Assembly: GCF_014905175.1 (NCBI RefSeq)
Contig: NC_057793.1
Span: 10,602,001 to 10,666,000 of the forward strand
Length of the DNA stretch: 64,000 bases
Direction of reading: 5' to 3'
Source: Aphidius gifuensis
Taxonomy: Eukaryota > Arthropoda > Insecta > Hymenoptera > Braconidae
Positions within the stretch are counted from its first letter, which is position 1; the number at the start of each line of letters is the position of its first letter. Shown one piece after another: positions 44,006-54,475 of the stretch. The notes under the pieces are model-generated. The model ran no database searches. It was given only the letters and a program-made list of their open reading frames with translations, and was not told where the DNA came from. The position numbers and the translations under genes are program-made.

Positions 44006-44440
44006 AGGTGCTTTCTTTCGTGTATTTGGGGACGTTCCAAAAATTACTCGAAAACCCGGAAGCGGCGCGGTAGACGGAAAATATAGTGATAAAATAAACT
44101 TAAAAGTAACTAGAGGTTACTGTAGATATTGTAAACAACAAAAACAGCCATATTTCATATGCTATTTGCTTTTGTTACTTATTACGGTTGTGAAAAGTAT
44201 TTTTATAATTATTATTAATAATCAAACAATAATAATTTATTGATTTGTGCCTATAAAAATATATGAACAAAAAATCATGCCTATCACAACAAAATATCAA
44301 AAATTTTCTATGATCACAATCTTGAACTTCCAGGTTCTCGAGTGATTGTTGGAACGTCTTTATTTTGTTTCTTGTTTATTTTCGCGCAGGCGCAATCAAA
44401 TGCGCAGTCAGCAAAAAGTCAGTTTGCAACAGAAACAGAA
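44006..44440. mobile_element. AGGTGCTTTC-family MITE interrupted by a GGGGACGTTCC-family MITE
   Basis: The host starts AGGTGCTTTCTTTCGTGTATTT, is broken at 44028 by the nested element, and resumes at about 44359 with TTTATTTTGTTTCTTG and GCGCAGTCAGCAAAAAGTC. The right end is lost against the next copy at 44444. Confidence 0.75.
44028..44358. mobile_element. MITE, GGGGACGTTCCAAAAAT family, copy 1 (nested)
   Basis: Begins GGGGACGTTCCAAAAATTAC and CGAAAACCCGGAAG, and ends CTTCCAGGTTCTCGAGTGAT..TTGGAACGTC. The interior holds AGTGATAAAATAAACTTAAA and ACAAAAACAGCCATATT. A second copy is at 53931-54263. About 330 bp, non-coding. Confidence 0.82.
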
Positions 44441-44443
44441 AAT

Positions 44444-44695
44444 AGGTGCTTTCTTTTGGGTGTTTATTTTTTTTCACTTCAATGCGCATGATCATGCACA
44501 TGCGTATGTCATGCAAAATTAAGAAGAGAGCAGTGGCGTCGAAACAAATAATTCTTAAAAAATAAGAATTAAAACATGGGTGATCCAGCTTATGTCTTAC
44601 GCTGTTGCAATCTAACTTTTTGCTGACTGCGCATTGAACTGCGCATGCGCAAAAAATAAACAAGAAAAAAAATAAACACTCAAAAGAAAGCACCT
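44444..44695. mobile_element. MITE, AGGTGCTTTCTTTTGTGT family, copy 5 (opposite orientation)
   Basis: AGGTGCTTTCTTTTGGGTGT to ACTCAAAAGAAAGCACCT, 252 bp. Internal landmarks (ATGATCATGCACATGCG, GTGGCGTCGAAACAAATAA) read in the reverse order to copy 1. Confidence 0.82.
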
Positions 44696-44804
44696 ATTTT
44701 TTGATATTTTGTTGTGATAGGCATAATTTTTAAATTTACCGTAAGTCAGATCCATATGCAAGAAGAAAAAGGCCGATAGAGTCTGCACCGTTGCCTCAGC
44801 AACT

Positions 44805-44967
44805 TGCCCAATTCACAAGGCAAATTTTTTACAATTTAGGGCTTTTTTTTGCCGATGATGGCGCTTGTAAAATTTTTTTTATATAGATTTCACATACAAG
44901 AGCTCCATAAGCACCGCCAGTGGAGGAAAAAAGCCCTAAATTGTAATGCTCTGTGAATCGGACTGCT
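44805..44967. mobile_element. MITE, CAGTCCAATTCACAGGGC family
   Basis: GCCCAATTCACAAGGCAAAT to GCTCTGTGAATCGGACTGC with the shared core (GATGGCGCTTGTAAAATTTT; CACCGCCAGTGGAGGAAAAA). Confidence 0.8.
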
Positions 44968-44989
44968 GAAGAAAAATCCACTTATTGGA

Positions 44990-45090
44990 AAGGCTTGCGG
45001 CCACTAGCATAGTTTTTCGACCAAGTTCTATGTCATAGCGATATGGCAGAAATAGTTTACATATGACGGCTAGTGGCCACAGGCCTTGAA
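44990..45090. mobile_element. Short inverted-repeat element, GGCCACTAGCATAG family
   Basis: GGCTTGCGGCCACTAGCATAG at the left and CGGCTAGTGGCCACAGGCCTT at the right, with CGACCAAGTTCTATGTCATAGCG inside. Related to 55098-55276. Confidence 0.65.
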
Positions 45091-45765
45091 GATAGAACGC
45101 TAGCAATATAGGAGTATTACATATATCACCTACATGGGATAACTCGAAAGCGATATAGTGGTTTAAGGGATATCCAGCACAAATCAAAAATACGGATAGA
45201 GTCTTGAAATTTTTTAAGTAGCTTAATGAAATAGTAATACACACGCTCAAATTTTATGATAATTTTCTTGTAGCTAATTACTAAGTAATTGATTAATAAA
45301 GTAGGCTACTTTTTTGGAGGTTATACATAGGTTCTTATGGAGAGCCCGGTTGAGTTTTTAGAAACCTGGTTAGCCATTTCACGAAAAATACGGCTAGCTT
45401 TATCAAAAACTAAGTATAGATAGAGGAAACAATAAGGAAACTTTTGATATAAAAATTAATAGGGCTTTGAGACCTTTTTATTTTACAATAAATAAAAATA
45501 AATTTTTGTCCTTGTCTAAATACTTAAGTGGAAGTGAGAAACAAGATTTTCTCCTTTTTTTTTTATCTCGTTCGCACTCATAGAAATATTATGTTTCTGA
45601 ATGCCATCCGCAAGAGGTCTCTAGATATGCGCGGGTAACACCTTAATGGAAACCATCAGAAACCATTGAAGAAGATACAAATAAAACTATAAATTAAGCT
45701 AAATTTCCACAAAATAGTTACCCCAGTCGCTGGGGATAACTTGCGATTAATTATGTCGAGAATAG
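45091..45765. other. Unclassified repeat-like intergenic DNA
   Basis: Moderately complex sequence without an open frame, rich in short words seen elsewhere in mobile DNA (AGTATAGATAGAGGAAACAA, TAGGGCTTTGAGACCTTTTT). These resemble the 24.4-25.5 kb tandem block in style but do not align to it. Confidence 0.35.
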
Positions 45766-46162
45766 CATCCAGTGGAGGAAAAAAGCCCTAAATTGTAATG
45801 CCCTGTGAATTGGAGTGCTGTATTCACAGGGCAAATTTTGTATACAATTTAGGGCTTTTTTTGCCACTGATGGCGCTTAAATTTTTTATATAGATTTTAC
45901 ATACCAAAGCTTCACAAGCGCCACCGGTGGAGAAAAAAGCCCTAAATCGTACTGCTCTGTGAATACGGGTGCCGACCGAGGGCCTCGGCCTGGGCCAACA
46001 GCACCCGTATTCACGGGGCAAAAATTGTTCTCATTAGGGCTTTTTTTTCCGCTGATGGCGCTTGACAAAATTTTTTTTATATAAATTTCACATAGAAAAG
46101 CTTCACAAACGCCACCATCGGAAAAAAACGCCCTAATGAGAACATCCTCTGAATACGGTGCA
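45766..46162. mobile_element. Three abutting CAGTCCAATTC/CACCCGTATT-family MITEs
   Basis: 45766-45822 is a right-half fragment (CCAGTGGAGG...GTGAATTGGAGTGCTG). 45822-45973 is a complete copy (GTATTCACAGGGCAAATTTT to CTGTGAATACGGGTGC). 46000-46162 is a variant using CACCCGTATTCACGGGGC and TTGTTCTCATTAGGGC. They meet almost end to end, so the family inserts near its own termini. Confidence 0.75.
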
Positions 46163-46429
46163 GGAAGACAATTTGATAAATTGATAACTCGCGCTATGAG
46201 AAACACTCATCCAAATATTTAAAATTATAATGTAGTAGTACTAACACTACGAACATATGAAATAAACTATAAAAAAACTAATGATAAAACTGGAAGGTGA
46301 ACTCTCGCGTCAAAAGTGTCACCACGAAAAAAAAAATTTGGTATATTCTTGTTCTCGTCCTTTGTTGAAAAAATATGTTTGTTTTATCGCTTGTTTTATC
46401 ATTTGATAAGTAGGGGTTAGGCCGCGAAC

Positions 46430-47043
46430 TCACGACACGCAAAAGTTTGCGTTTTATCATGGCTGCCGTAATTCTAAACATGGCGCCTCCCTGATTTAAT
46501 CCACCCGCTCGACAATGTCGAGCGGGTAAATTCACACGCGCGTTTAAATCACTAGAAATTACTATATGTTACCAAAATATCACTGAAAAGTGTAGTTGTG
46601 TCAAGAAGACTAGAAATACAGGAGGACGAACTTGCCTCAAAAAACCGTATCGCTATATGGTCGCCGCATAATTGAGGGGCGCTAGTAGTACCCGGGTAAC
46701 GTGCGCGACTTGTATCGCTTTTTTTTTACGATGCGCACAATACAAACATACTCTGACAAACACTAATAGAGCATTATACACATGATGTTTGTCAGAGTAT
46801 GTTTGTATTGTGCGCATTGAAAAAGCGATACAAGTCGCACCCGCAATGCGGCGATCACATAGCGGAACGGTTTTCATATACAGGCGAGATAGGGAGTAAG
46901 TCCTCCTGTATTTCTAGTCTTCTTGAGTTGTGTGTAATGTGTGTGTAGTGTATCTAGTGTTCAAAGCTTGGATCACGGAGGCGCCATGTTTAAAATTCCG
47001 GCAGCCATGATAAAACGCAAACTTTTGCGTGTCGTGAGTTCGC
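46430..47043. mobile_element. Inverted-repeat element carrying another MITE inside
   Basis: Arms 46430-46497 and 46974-47043 are inverted copies: GCGAACTCACGACACGCAAA, CGTTTTATCATGGCTGCCG and ACATGGCGCC on the left, and GGCGCCATGTTT, CGGCAGCCATGATAAAACG and TTTGCGTGTCGTGAGTTCGC on the right. The MITE at 46603-46925 is nested between them. Confidence 0.78.
46603..46925. mobile_element. Long-hairpin MITE, AAGAAGACTAGAAATACAGG family, copy 1
   Basis: AAGAAGACTAGAAATACAGG opens the element and CCTGTATTTCTAGTCTTCTT closes it. Arms of over 100 bases contain CGTATCGCTAT, GCGCGACTTGTATCGC and GCGCACAATACAAACATACT with complements. Copy 2 at 55703-56038 is more symmetrical. Open frames on both strands are by-products of the palindrome. 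Confidence 0.85.
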
Positions 47044-47104
47044 ACCCTAAGGTGCTCACGACAAGCTAACTTTCGCTTGTAACTATGGCTAACGTAATTT
47101 TAAC

Positions 47105-47271
47105 TGCACCCGTATTCACAGGGCAAATTTCATACAATTTAGAGCTTTTTTTTGCCACTGATGGCGCTTGTCAAATTTTTTTTATATAGATTTCATATAC
47201 AAAAGCTTCACAAGCGCTGCCAGTGGAGGAAAAAAGCCCTAAATTGTAATGCCCTGTGAATTGGACTGCTG
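47105..47271. mobile_element. MITE, hybrid-ended CAGTCCAATTC/CACCCGTATT copy
   Basis: The left terminus is the CACCCGTATTCACAGGGC variant and the right is GCCCTGTGAATTGGACTGC, so the two ends come from different subfamilies. The core (GATGGCGCTTGTC; AGCGCTGCCAGTGGAGG) is shared. Confidence 0.78.
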
Positions 47272-47619
47272 ATCTGACCATGCCCAATACGTGAAATTAC
47301 TAGGAAAATCACGTCGACTGGGGAAATATCACTCGTTTTGGCACTGCCATGGAGTTTAACAAAGAGGGTAATCTGTATACGACTCCATTGGAACTGCTCA
47401 GTCTAGCGACGCTATTGGCTCAAAATAAAAGTATGCGCATGGACCATGAAGACTAGAGAGGTAGAAAAATCACAATCGCGGGAGAATTACTTCAACGTAT
47501 AACATCCAAATTTAGTAAAGCTGTTAATTTTTCAGATTGCAAAATTAGTTATAATTGATAAAAATATACATCATCTCCGCTGCTATTTGAAATTCATGAC
47601 AGGATATTTATAATTTTAC
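47272..47619. other. Intergenic DNA between mobile elements
   Basis: Moderately complex, no open frame or recognised repeat. Confidence 0.4.
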
Positions 47620-47968
47620 AGGGGTGCGTTCCGTGGCTATCCAGTCCGTACGAACTTCAAAATGGCGACGAAAAAAATGAAAATTCTAATAATGTTAAAA
47701 GTTACTATGATACATCACTATAGCCAAAGAGAAGGCCAGAGATTTATAATAACTTAAAATATTAAGTATTAGTATTTTTTTCAGGTTTAAGTTGACAGAG
47801 TTTCTATTTAATTATTTTAAATCTGTCGAATAAATTGGCTAACGTCAAATTTGATCAGATATTTTCAAATGAAAAAAATCAGATCTACCACAACAAAGGA
47901 TCAAAATATTTCCAAACTCCGCCATTTTGAAGTTCGTACGGACTGGATAGCCACGGAACGCTCCCTAG
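47620..47968. mobile_element. MITE with 45-bp TIRs (GGTGCGTTCCGTGGCTATCC)
   Basis: The left GGGGTGCGTTCCGTGGCTAT, CCAGTCCGTACGAACTTC and AAAATGGCG is mirrored exactly at the right (CGCCATTTTGAAGTTCG, TACGGACTGGATAGCC, ACGGAACGC). About 350 bp with a non-coding interior. Only one copy is seen in this window. Such GGxGCGTTCC termini recall other GGGACGTTCC elements here, suggesting a shared transposase class. Confidence 0.85.
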
Positions 47969-48905
47969 TTGACTAAAGTTTTAATTTAATTTTTTTATTT
48001 ACTGAACATGATTTAGTTGACATTGCTTTTGAAATATGGAAAAATTTATACATTTTACTGACAAAATTAACAATCTACAGCTAAAATTTAAAATGAAAAA
48101 ACTCGATTGTTAAAAAAAATTTTTTTCATATATTTATATAAAATATATTGAGTAATAAAAATGGACTGTAGATAAAAGATGTTTTTTTTTTTTTAATATA
48201 TAGCTCAGGGTTCGTTTTTTAACTTTTTTTTTTACTATTATTTTTAAAAGTTTTTACTAGTTTATTTTTGATACGTTAATAATTTACTCGTAGAATTCTA
48301 AAAAGTTTAGAAAACAAAAAAAAGGTTAATATATGATGATTATTTGTTCAAATAATATTTATTTAATATGTTCCTGAAATGAATAATAAATAGATGATTA
48401 AGATATAAAAACAAAATTAAAATTATTAAAGCAATAGAGTTAACGATTGCGTGTACTTATTATTATTATCAGTGTGTTGGTTGAAAAAAAAAAAATAAGT
48501 ATTATAAAAACAGTATGCTTACATTGATTTAACTGTAAATATAGATTAAAAAAATATGTTCTTATATTTTTATTAAAAATATCAACTCTGCATTATGTTT
48601 TATTTTGTTTTTTAAATTTTTATCATGTCTTTTATTAATAAAGAAAAATATTTCTTACACTTTCATAATAATAGTCTTACAGTAATTTTAAATTTTTTTA
48701 TTTATTTTATTTTAGCATCACGCCGGATAGCATCAGCAGAAATATCTTGAAAGAAACATGATTAATTTTATAAATTTATTTTTATAATATTATCATTCAA
48801 TGATAATTGTTTTGATTAATCAAGTAGTCAACATAAGCTCAAACATTAAGAGTAAAAAAAAAACTTTAAATCTATTGATCAACATGTAAAATGAATTTTT
48901 CCAAT
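47969..48905. other. 3' flank of F-box/LRR gene
   Basis: Low-complexity A/T-rich DNA; no gene is supported. Confidence 0.5.
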
Positions 48906-50717
48906 TTAATTAAATGGGCTCCATGTATTTTTTCCACAAGCTTTTTTTGGTGATATAAATCTGAGCCATGGATAACGACTACGTGACTCATTTTCATTAA
49001 ATACATACTCATCATTTAATTGAAAATATAAAATTATGTTATTTGTACGCTGTTTTGCTTCACCGATAACAATTGGTCGAATATCACTTCCGATATGTGG
49101 ACATCCATCAACATTGAATCTTTCAAGTATTAAACATTTTTTCAGTATTGTTTCAACACCATCATTTGTTACTTTAAGACAGTTCTGACAAGATAACATT
49201 TTCAAAGCTTTTAACGATGATGATATTTGAGTTAATAAATTGTCATCAACATGTTTATTGTCACGTAAGTCCAACTTTGATAGATTTGCAAATTTATTTG
49301 GTATTTCTTGCAATATATCTCTAGTTGGACAAGTGCTCAAGCACAAGTATTTCAATTTTGGACAATCTCTAGCAATATTACGAATCAAATCAACATCAAT
49401 ATTATCAGCCCATCTAATTGCCAATGATTCAAGATCTTGAGACTGTATTAAAGTCCTGGAATTATGAAAATACTGCTGGATAAATAAATATTTAAGTTTT
49501 TTACATCCTGACATTATACTATCAATAATGATGCTATCAGCATAATGAATGTTTAAATTCATTAAATTTTCACATTCACCAACTTCTGCAAATGAAACTG
49601 GTAGTTCTGGATCGTCTTCTGTTGATGATACTGCTTCTAGTTCTAAATGCTTCAATTTTTTCAGTTTATATCCAATATTTGCCAACATTTCTTGGTTCAA
49701 ATAGTACATCTTACAAATATTAAGATACTCAAGGTTGTACAAATCATTTATCAATTCTGGATTTTCAACAGAGCACTCTTGTAAATCCAAGTACATAATT
49801 GTTTTTGTATTTGCAATTTTTTTTGTAATATTACTTTTAATTTCATAGTTGTTGAGTGTTAAACATTGTAGAGAATTAAAATTTTCAAGTGGCTGTAATT
49901 AAAATATAAAAACGTTCATTAAATTAACTCAAATAGCATTAAATTTTAAGAAATAAAAAATAGAAAATAATAAACTTACCAATTGATTCAGTTCAATTGG
50001 ATAGTTATTGAGATTTATAATGCAAATTTTTTCAATTGTCATTGGTACACTTGTCAGAACAGACATCGCAACACTGGAAGTATAACTATTTGAAGAGATC
50101 ATGCATTTTTTATGTACTTGGCGTTGATCGTATTTTTCATATATTTTTAAAACTTTTAGTCTTGACATACTCTTGCATAAATTGTTGAAAAATATATCAC
50201 CATCATCATCAATGACCAAATGACATTCAAATATTGTTAAATTACAACATTTTTCAATAATCTTTTTTGGAACCTTTTTGTCATCCAATGATAGATTTTT
50301 ATAAGTTAAATGTTTCAAATGCTGGCCACAAAGAGATAACACTTCAAGTACGACTTCTATTTTTTGTTCATTATTTTGATATGGTAAAACTTCAATATCA
50401 AGTTCTAATTTATCAATATTAAACCAAGTTATATCTCGTACTGATTTCCATCTTTTGCATACTAAAAAAATATTATTGTGAAAAAAAAAAATATAGGTTA
50501 ATTTTTAATAAATTTATTGTATTGAATTAATCAATTAAAATAACATACCTTGATTTACACGAACAGCTTGTAATATTGGAAGATGGCTGAATATATTTGC
50601 AAGACAATAATCATTGAGATATTCATTAATTTCAATTGGATGTTCTGTTGCAACAATGCCCTCGCTAACATTTCCATCATTAGTCTTAAATGTTTTTATT
50701 TTTTTATTTTTTGTCAT
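48906..50717 (-). CDS. F-box and leucine-rich-repeat protein
   Basis: Probable substrate-recognition subunit of an SCF (Skp1-Cul1-F-box) ubiquitin ligase. Exons 50717-50549, 50461-49980 and 49892-48906 join in frame to 545 aa. An F-box lies at about residues 29-70 (INEYLNDYCLANIFSHLPI, then QAVRVNQVCKRWKSV; the Q-V codon spans intron 1). The rest is a run of irregular LRRs: LKHLTYKNLSL, LEYLNICKM, LKHLELEAV, LMNLNIHYAD, LKYLFIQ, LKYLCLSTC, LSKLDLRDN, LKMLSCQNC, then LERFNVDGCPH. These are characteristic of the cysteine-containing FBXL subclass. The lysine-rich N-terminus (MTKNKKIKTFK) could be a nuclear signal. Orthology to a named FBXL is not assigned; the repeats are divergent. Confidence 0.92.
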
Positions 50718-51084
50718 TATCTCACTGTTTATTTAACTGTTTTTTAATTGTACTTAATTTATTGCTTGATAATTGTGTAATCAATTTCACATTGAAAATA
50801 CCTCTCGCTGATCAGTGTGAAAAAATGTCTACCATACAGGACGATCGGTGACTGTTCAGTAAAAACCGTTGGCGGCAAACAGCGGCAAAGGTTGTTTACG
50901 TGTTTACGTTTTTTTTTTCTCTACCAGCGAGAGAGCCACGAACGTACACGAGCGGGGAAGCAAGGGGAAGTTTGACGTTCCGAAATCATCGGTTGGTTCG
51001 GGTCTCCTAGCTCTATCCTTCTCTTTATTTTTTTCGGCTCGATCTTCTATCTCTTCTTTTAGAAAAAAATCCAAACCGATTGTA
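50718..51084. promoter_or_regulatory. Presumed promoter/5' region of the F-box gene
   Basis: Sequence upstream of the F-box start is unusually GC-rich for the window between about 50850 and 51020 (GGCGGCAAACAGCGGC, GAACGTACACGAGCGGGG). This patch is a likely promoter or untranslated first exon. Function is inferred from position and composition. The open frames across it have no domain. Confidence 0.4.
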
Positions 51085-52290
51085 GAGTAGTATGCAGTTT
51101 GCCGTGACGTCTAGCGTAAGTTCGAGAATTGTCGTTCGGTTTGGAGGGAAGAGATAGATGACCGAGAGAAAGAACCTTGAATAATTGTCGGCAATTTTAT
51201 AATTAATTGAATTGTTAAACAATAATTTTTTTTTTAAATGGATTAACGTGGAAGTGATAATCACCATATATTGCGTAAAACATTAAAGCAACAACTTAAT
51301 GGTAATAAAAATAGTATTAAAAAATGTAAAAAAAATAAGAAAGATAATGATGTCGTTGCTGGGAAATCCCCAAGTTGTGTGAGTGTTGATCCTGTAAGCA
51401 AGTCCAAAATTTATCAAAAAAAAAAAAGAAAAATTGGCTGAAACACTTGTTGTAAATGTGATAATGCAGATATATTTCATGATGGTAGTGAAGATAAGAA
51501 AAAGAAAAATGTTGAAGAACCCCGTCAAGAAATAAATACCATTAATGTTGTTAAAAAATAAAAAAAAAAGAAAGAGAAACTATCTGTATTTCAATACTCA
51601 GTTACAATTAAACAACCAATCAAATGTATACGACTACCAAAAGATGATAAATTAAAAAAAGTTAGTAAAAAAAAAAGTGGAAAAAATATGGAAATAAAAT
51701 TAATTCACACACTATCAAGTTATCATACGACAATAAGTCATACCATTTCATCAGCTTATGTAAGTAATTAATTAAAATTGACTTTTAAAATTTTTCCTGA
51801 CAGTTTTTTTTAATATTTTCACAGTTACCATATTTAACAGAGTATACTTAGGCGTGTGTCTCACCAGTAACACCATATCCAACATATGTTCCGCCACTGA
51901 TGCCAATACTTCTAATCTATATGCAACTATGCCGCCTCTAATGCAATAAGGAACCACATCAACAAACATACCAATATTTTCAAGCTATTCTTCAGGACAA
52001 CAATCACCACAACAAAGCCAAAATCCATGGGGAAGAAAAAAATTCATCTAATGATTCTAATGTACAGTTAAAATAAGAAGTCCCATACATCAGATTTAAA
52101 GATAAAGTTGATGAAGATGATGATTATGATGATTATGAAGATGATGAAGAAAAATCTCCAATTAAAAATCAACCAAATAATTAACCAAAAAAAAATATTT
52201 GCTCAAGTGATGATGATGATGGTGATGAGTCACAAATATTAAAAAAGTCACCAGCACAAAATACAACTTCGGTCAGTTAGACTAACTTTT
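51085..52290 (+). pseudogene. Unidentified pseudogene, left copy of an inverted duplication
   Basis: It keeps gene-like structure: a former start region (mutated here; reads MDQSGSDIRYMLRETLK in the opposite copy), lysine-rich coding, an intron with GT (GCTTATGTAAGT, 51756-51765) and AG (TTTTCACAG, about 51824), and a proline-rich stretch (YPTYVPPLMP). An acidic tail follows (DEDDDYDDYEDDEEKSP, about 52105-52155). Stops and frameshifts interrupt it throughout. The gene is not recognised. 51237-51670 is mirrored by 52290-52715. Confidence 0.6.
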
Positions 52291-52960
52291 TTACATCTAT
52301 CATCTTTTGGTTGTGGTATACATTTTATTGGTTGTTCAATTGTAACTGAGTATTGAAATACAGATAGTTTCTCGTTCTTTTTTTTTTCTTTTTTAAAAAC
52401 ATCAATGGTATTTATTTCTTGACGTGGTTCTTCAACATTTTTCTTTATCTTATCTTCACTATCATCATGAAATATATCTACATCATCAACATTTAAAACA
52501 ACTGTTTCAGCTAATTTTTCTTTCTTTTTCTTTGATAAATTTTGGACTTGCTTACAGGATCAAAACTCACCCGACTTGGGGATTTACCAGCAACGACATC
52601 ATTATCTTTCTTACTTTTTTTGCATTTTTTATACTATTTTTATTACCATTAAGTTGTGGCTTTAATGTTTCACGCAACATATAGCGAATATCACTTCCAC
52701 TTTGATCCATTTTAATCTTCCAAACCGAACGACATTACAACAATTCTCAAAATTACGCCAGGCGTCACGGCAAACTTTAGTTATAATTTGTTCTGCTGAC
52801 TTTTTTAATAACATTATCATCACTTGAGAAAATATCTTTTTTAGGTGAGTTTCAATTTAAGATTTTTCTTCATCAAAATCATCATCTTTATCAACTTAAT
52901 CTTTTATATCAGATATAAAAGACTTTTCTCATTTCAACTTTATTTTGTAAAGATTGTAAA
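52291..52960 (-). pseudogene. Unidentified pseudogene, right (inverted) copy
   Basis: Reverse-strand copy of the preceding pseudogene. From 52712 leftward it reads MDQSGSDIRYMLRETLKPQL, a frameshift, then AETVVLNVDDVDIFHDDS and KNVEEPRQEINTIDVF. 52800-52960 mirrors the acidic segment of the left copy (about 52090-52230), but out of order, so a rearrangement accompanied the inversion. It cannot encode a full protein. Confidence 0.6.
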
Positions 52961-53150
52961 TTATCAGTCAATAAAACGTAAATAAAACGTTTTTTTTGAT
53001 GTTTAAACTATTAAATTAATCTATATTTTTTTATGAATCAGTTTTTTTAATTAATTTTTATTTTTGGAATATTAAATTTCGTTGCGTAGGAAAATTTTAT
53101 TGTCTCTCGAGTAAATTCTCAGTGAAAAAGAAGGTATTTATTTTATAAAC

Positions 53151-53625
53151 ATGACCGAATCAACGTCATATAATGAAAAAATTGCTAATATTGGAGAAGA
53201 TAATTCAGTGACAATGATTGATGTATTACAAGAAGAAAGAGAACTTGAATATTTGGTGTTTTTGATAATAAAAATTGTACATATGACAAAGCAGTCATAA
53301 ACTATCAAAAAGCCGAATCATCAAACTCCATTTCTTACAAAGAAAATATTGTTGAATATAATTTAAATAATGTTCCTTAATTTGGATAAATATTTTTCTT
53401 CAATTTAATAATTTATGTTTTATGTTGATTATAGTCAGGGTTATAAAAGACAAGCATTGTATGAGGTAAAACATGTTTCTTTTGGTGATAATAAAAAACA
53501 AGCTGGTGTTCAGTTTTCATTGTCATGAAGACCATGAATTAATCAAACTCTATACAAAATGTTTATTCCGTTGTGACTGTGGTACAGTTGAGCTTGCCAA
53601 CTGTAATTCAAAATTACTTTGTTCG
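53151..53625 (+). pseudogene. UBR7 (UBR-box/PHD E3 ligase) N-terminal fragment
   Basis: It begins MTESTSYNEKIANIGEDNSV and then reads TMIDVLQEERELE, the acidic UBR7 opening. After broken sequence and an intron with a TTATAG acceptor (ending about 53433) it reads SQGY.KRQALYEVKH, then in another frame CHEDHELIKLYTKCLFRCDC and GTVELANCNSKL. This is the UBR zinc box of UBR7 (ECHGSH.LFELYTKRNFRCDC). Frameshifts at about 53255 and 53510 and internal stops disable it. It is truncated at 53625 near a MITE junction, so the PHD finger is absent. The retained intron shows a DNA-level copy, not a retrocopy. Confidence 0.8.
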
Positions 53626-53762
53626 CCAACTGTAATTCAAAATTACTTTTTTCGCCATAGTTCTCTCTGGTTCTCTCAACAAGAGGTGCTTTCTTTTGGG
53701 TGTTTGATTTTTTTCCTGTTTATTTTCGCGCATGCGATTGAATGCGCAGTCAGCAAAAAGTC

Positions 53763-53929
53763 AGCAGTCCAATTCACAGGGCAAATTTTATACAATTTAG
53801 GGCTTTTTTTGGCCGCTGATGGCGCTTGTCAAATTTTTTTTATATAGATTTCACATACAAAAGCTCTACAAGCGCCGCCGGTAGAGGAAAAAAGCCCTAA
53901 ATTGTAATGCCCTGTGAATTGGACTGCAG
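53763..53929. mobile_element. MITE, CAGTCCAATTCACAGGGC family (nested)
   Basis: GCAGTCCAATTCACAGGGCA to TGCCCTGTGAATTGGACTGC, with GCTGATGGCGCTTGTC and ACAAGCGCCGCCGGTAGAGG arms. One of the most intact copies. Confidence 0.85.
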
Positions 53930-53930
53930 G

Positions 53931-54263
53931 GGGACGTTCCAAAAATCACTCGGAAACCCGGACCAGCGCAGTAGATGAAAAAATATAGTGATAAAATAAA
54001 CTTAAAAGTGACTAGAGGTTACTGTAGATATTGTAAACAACAAAAACAGCCATATTGCATATGCCATTTGCTTTTGTTACTTATTACGGTTGTAAAAAGT
54101 ATTTTCATAATTATCATTAATAATTAAACAATAATAATTTATTTATTTGTGCCTATAAAAATACATGGACAAAAAATCATGTCTACCACAACAAAATATC
54201 AAAAATTTTCTATGATCACAATCTTGAACTTCCGGGTTTCCGAGTGATTTTTGGAACGTCCCC
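53931..54263. mobile_element. MITE, GGGGACGTTCCAAAAAT family, copy 2 (nested)
   Basis: GGGGACGTTCCAAAAATCAC, TCGGAAACCCGGAC to TTCCGGGTTTCCGAGTGATT and TTTGGAACGTCCCC. It closely matches 44028-44358 throughout. A 19-base terminal scrap of the family also remains at about 56322-56340. Confidence 0.85.
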
Positions 54264-54475
54264 CAGTTTGCAACAGCGTAGGACATGAGGGGCTAGATCA
54301 GCCATGTTTTAATTCTTATTTTTGAAAAATTATTTGTTTGACGCCACTGTTCTCTCAACAAGTTTGCATAACAAGCGCATGTGCATAATCATGCGCATGA
54401 AAGTGAAAAAAAATAAATACACAAAAGAAAGCACCTATTGAAGTGGAAGAAAATAAACCACCGAAAGAAAGCACC

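Larger units (their letters stand above)
53684..54436. mobile_element. AGGTGCTTTC-family MITE holding two nested MITEs
   Basis: Host termini are AGGTGCTTTCTTTTGGGTGT at 53684 and GAAAGCACCTA at 54436. Its body is interrupted within AAAAAGTCAG|TTTGCAACAGCG by a CAGTCCAATTC element and then a GGGGACGTTCC element. CAG flanks the combined insertion on both sides, which may be a target duplication. Confidence 0.8.

Noticed and set aside
43502..46877. Several minus-strand frames of 63-106 codons
   Set aside because: All lie within MITE sequence and read through terminal inverted repeats; none has a domain.
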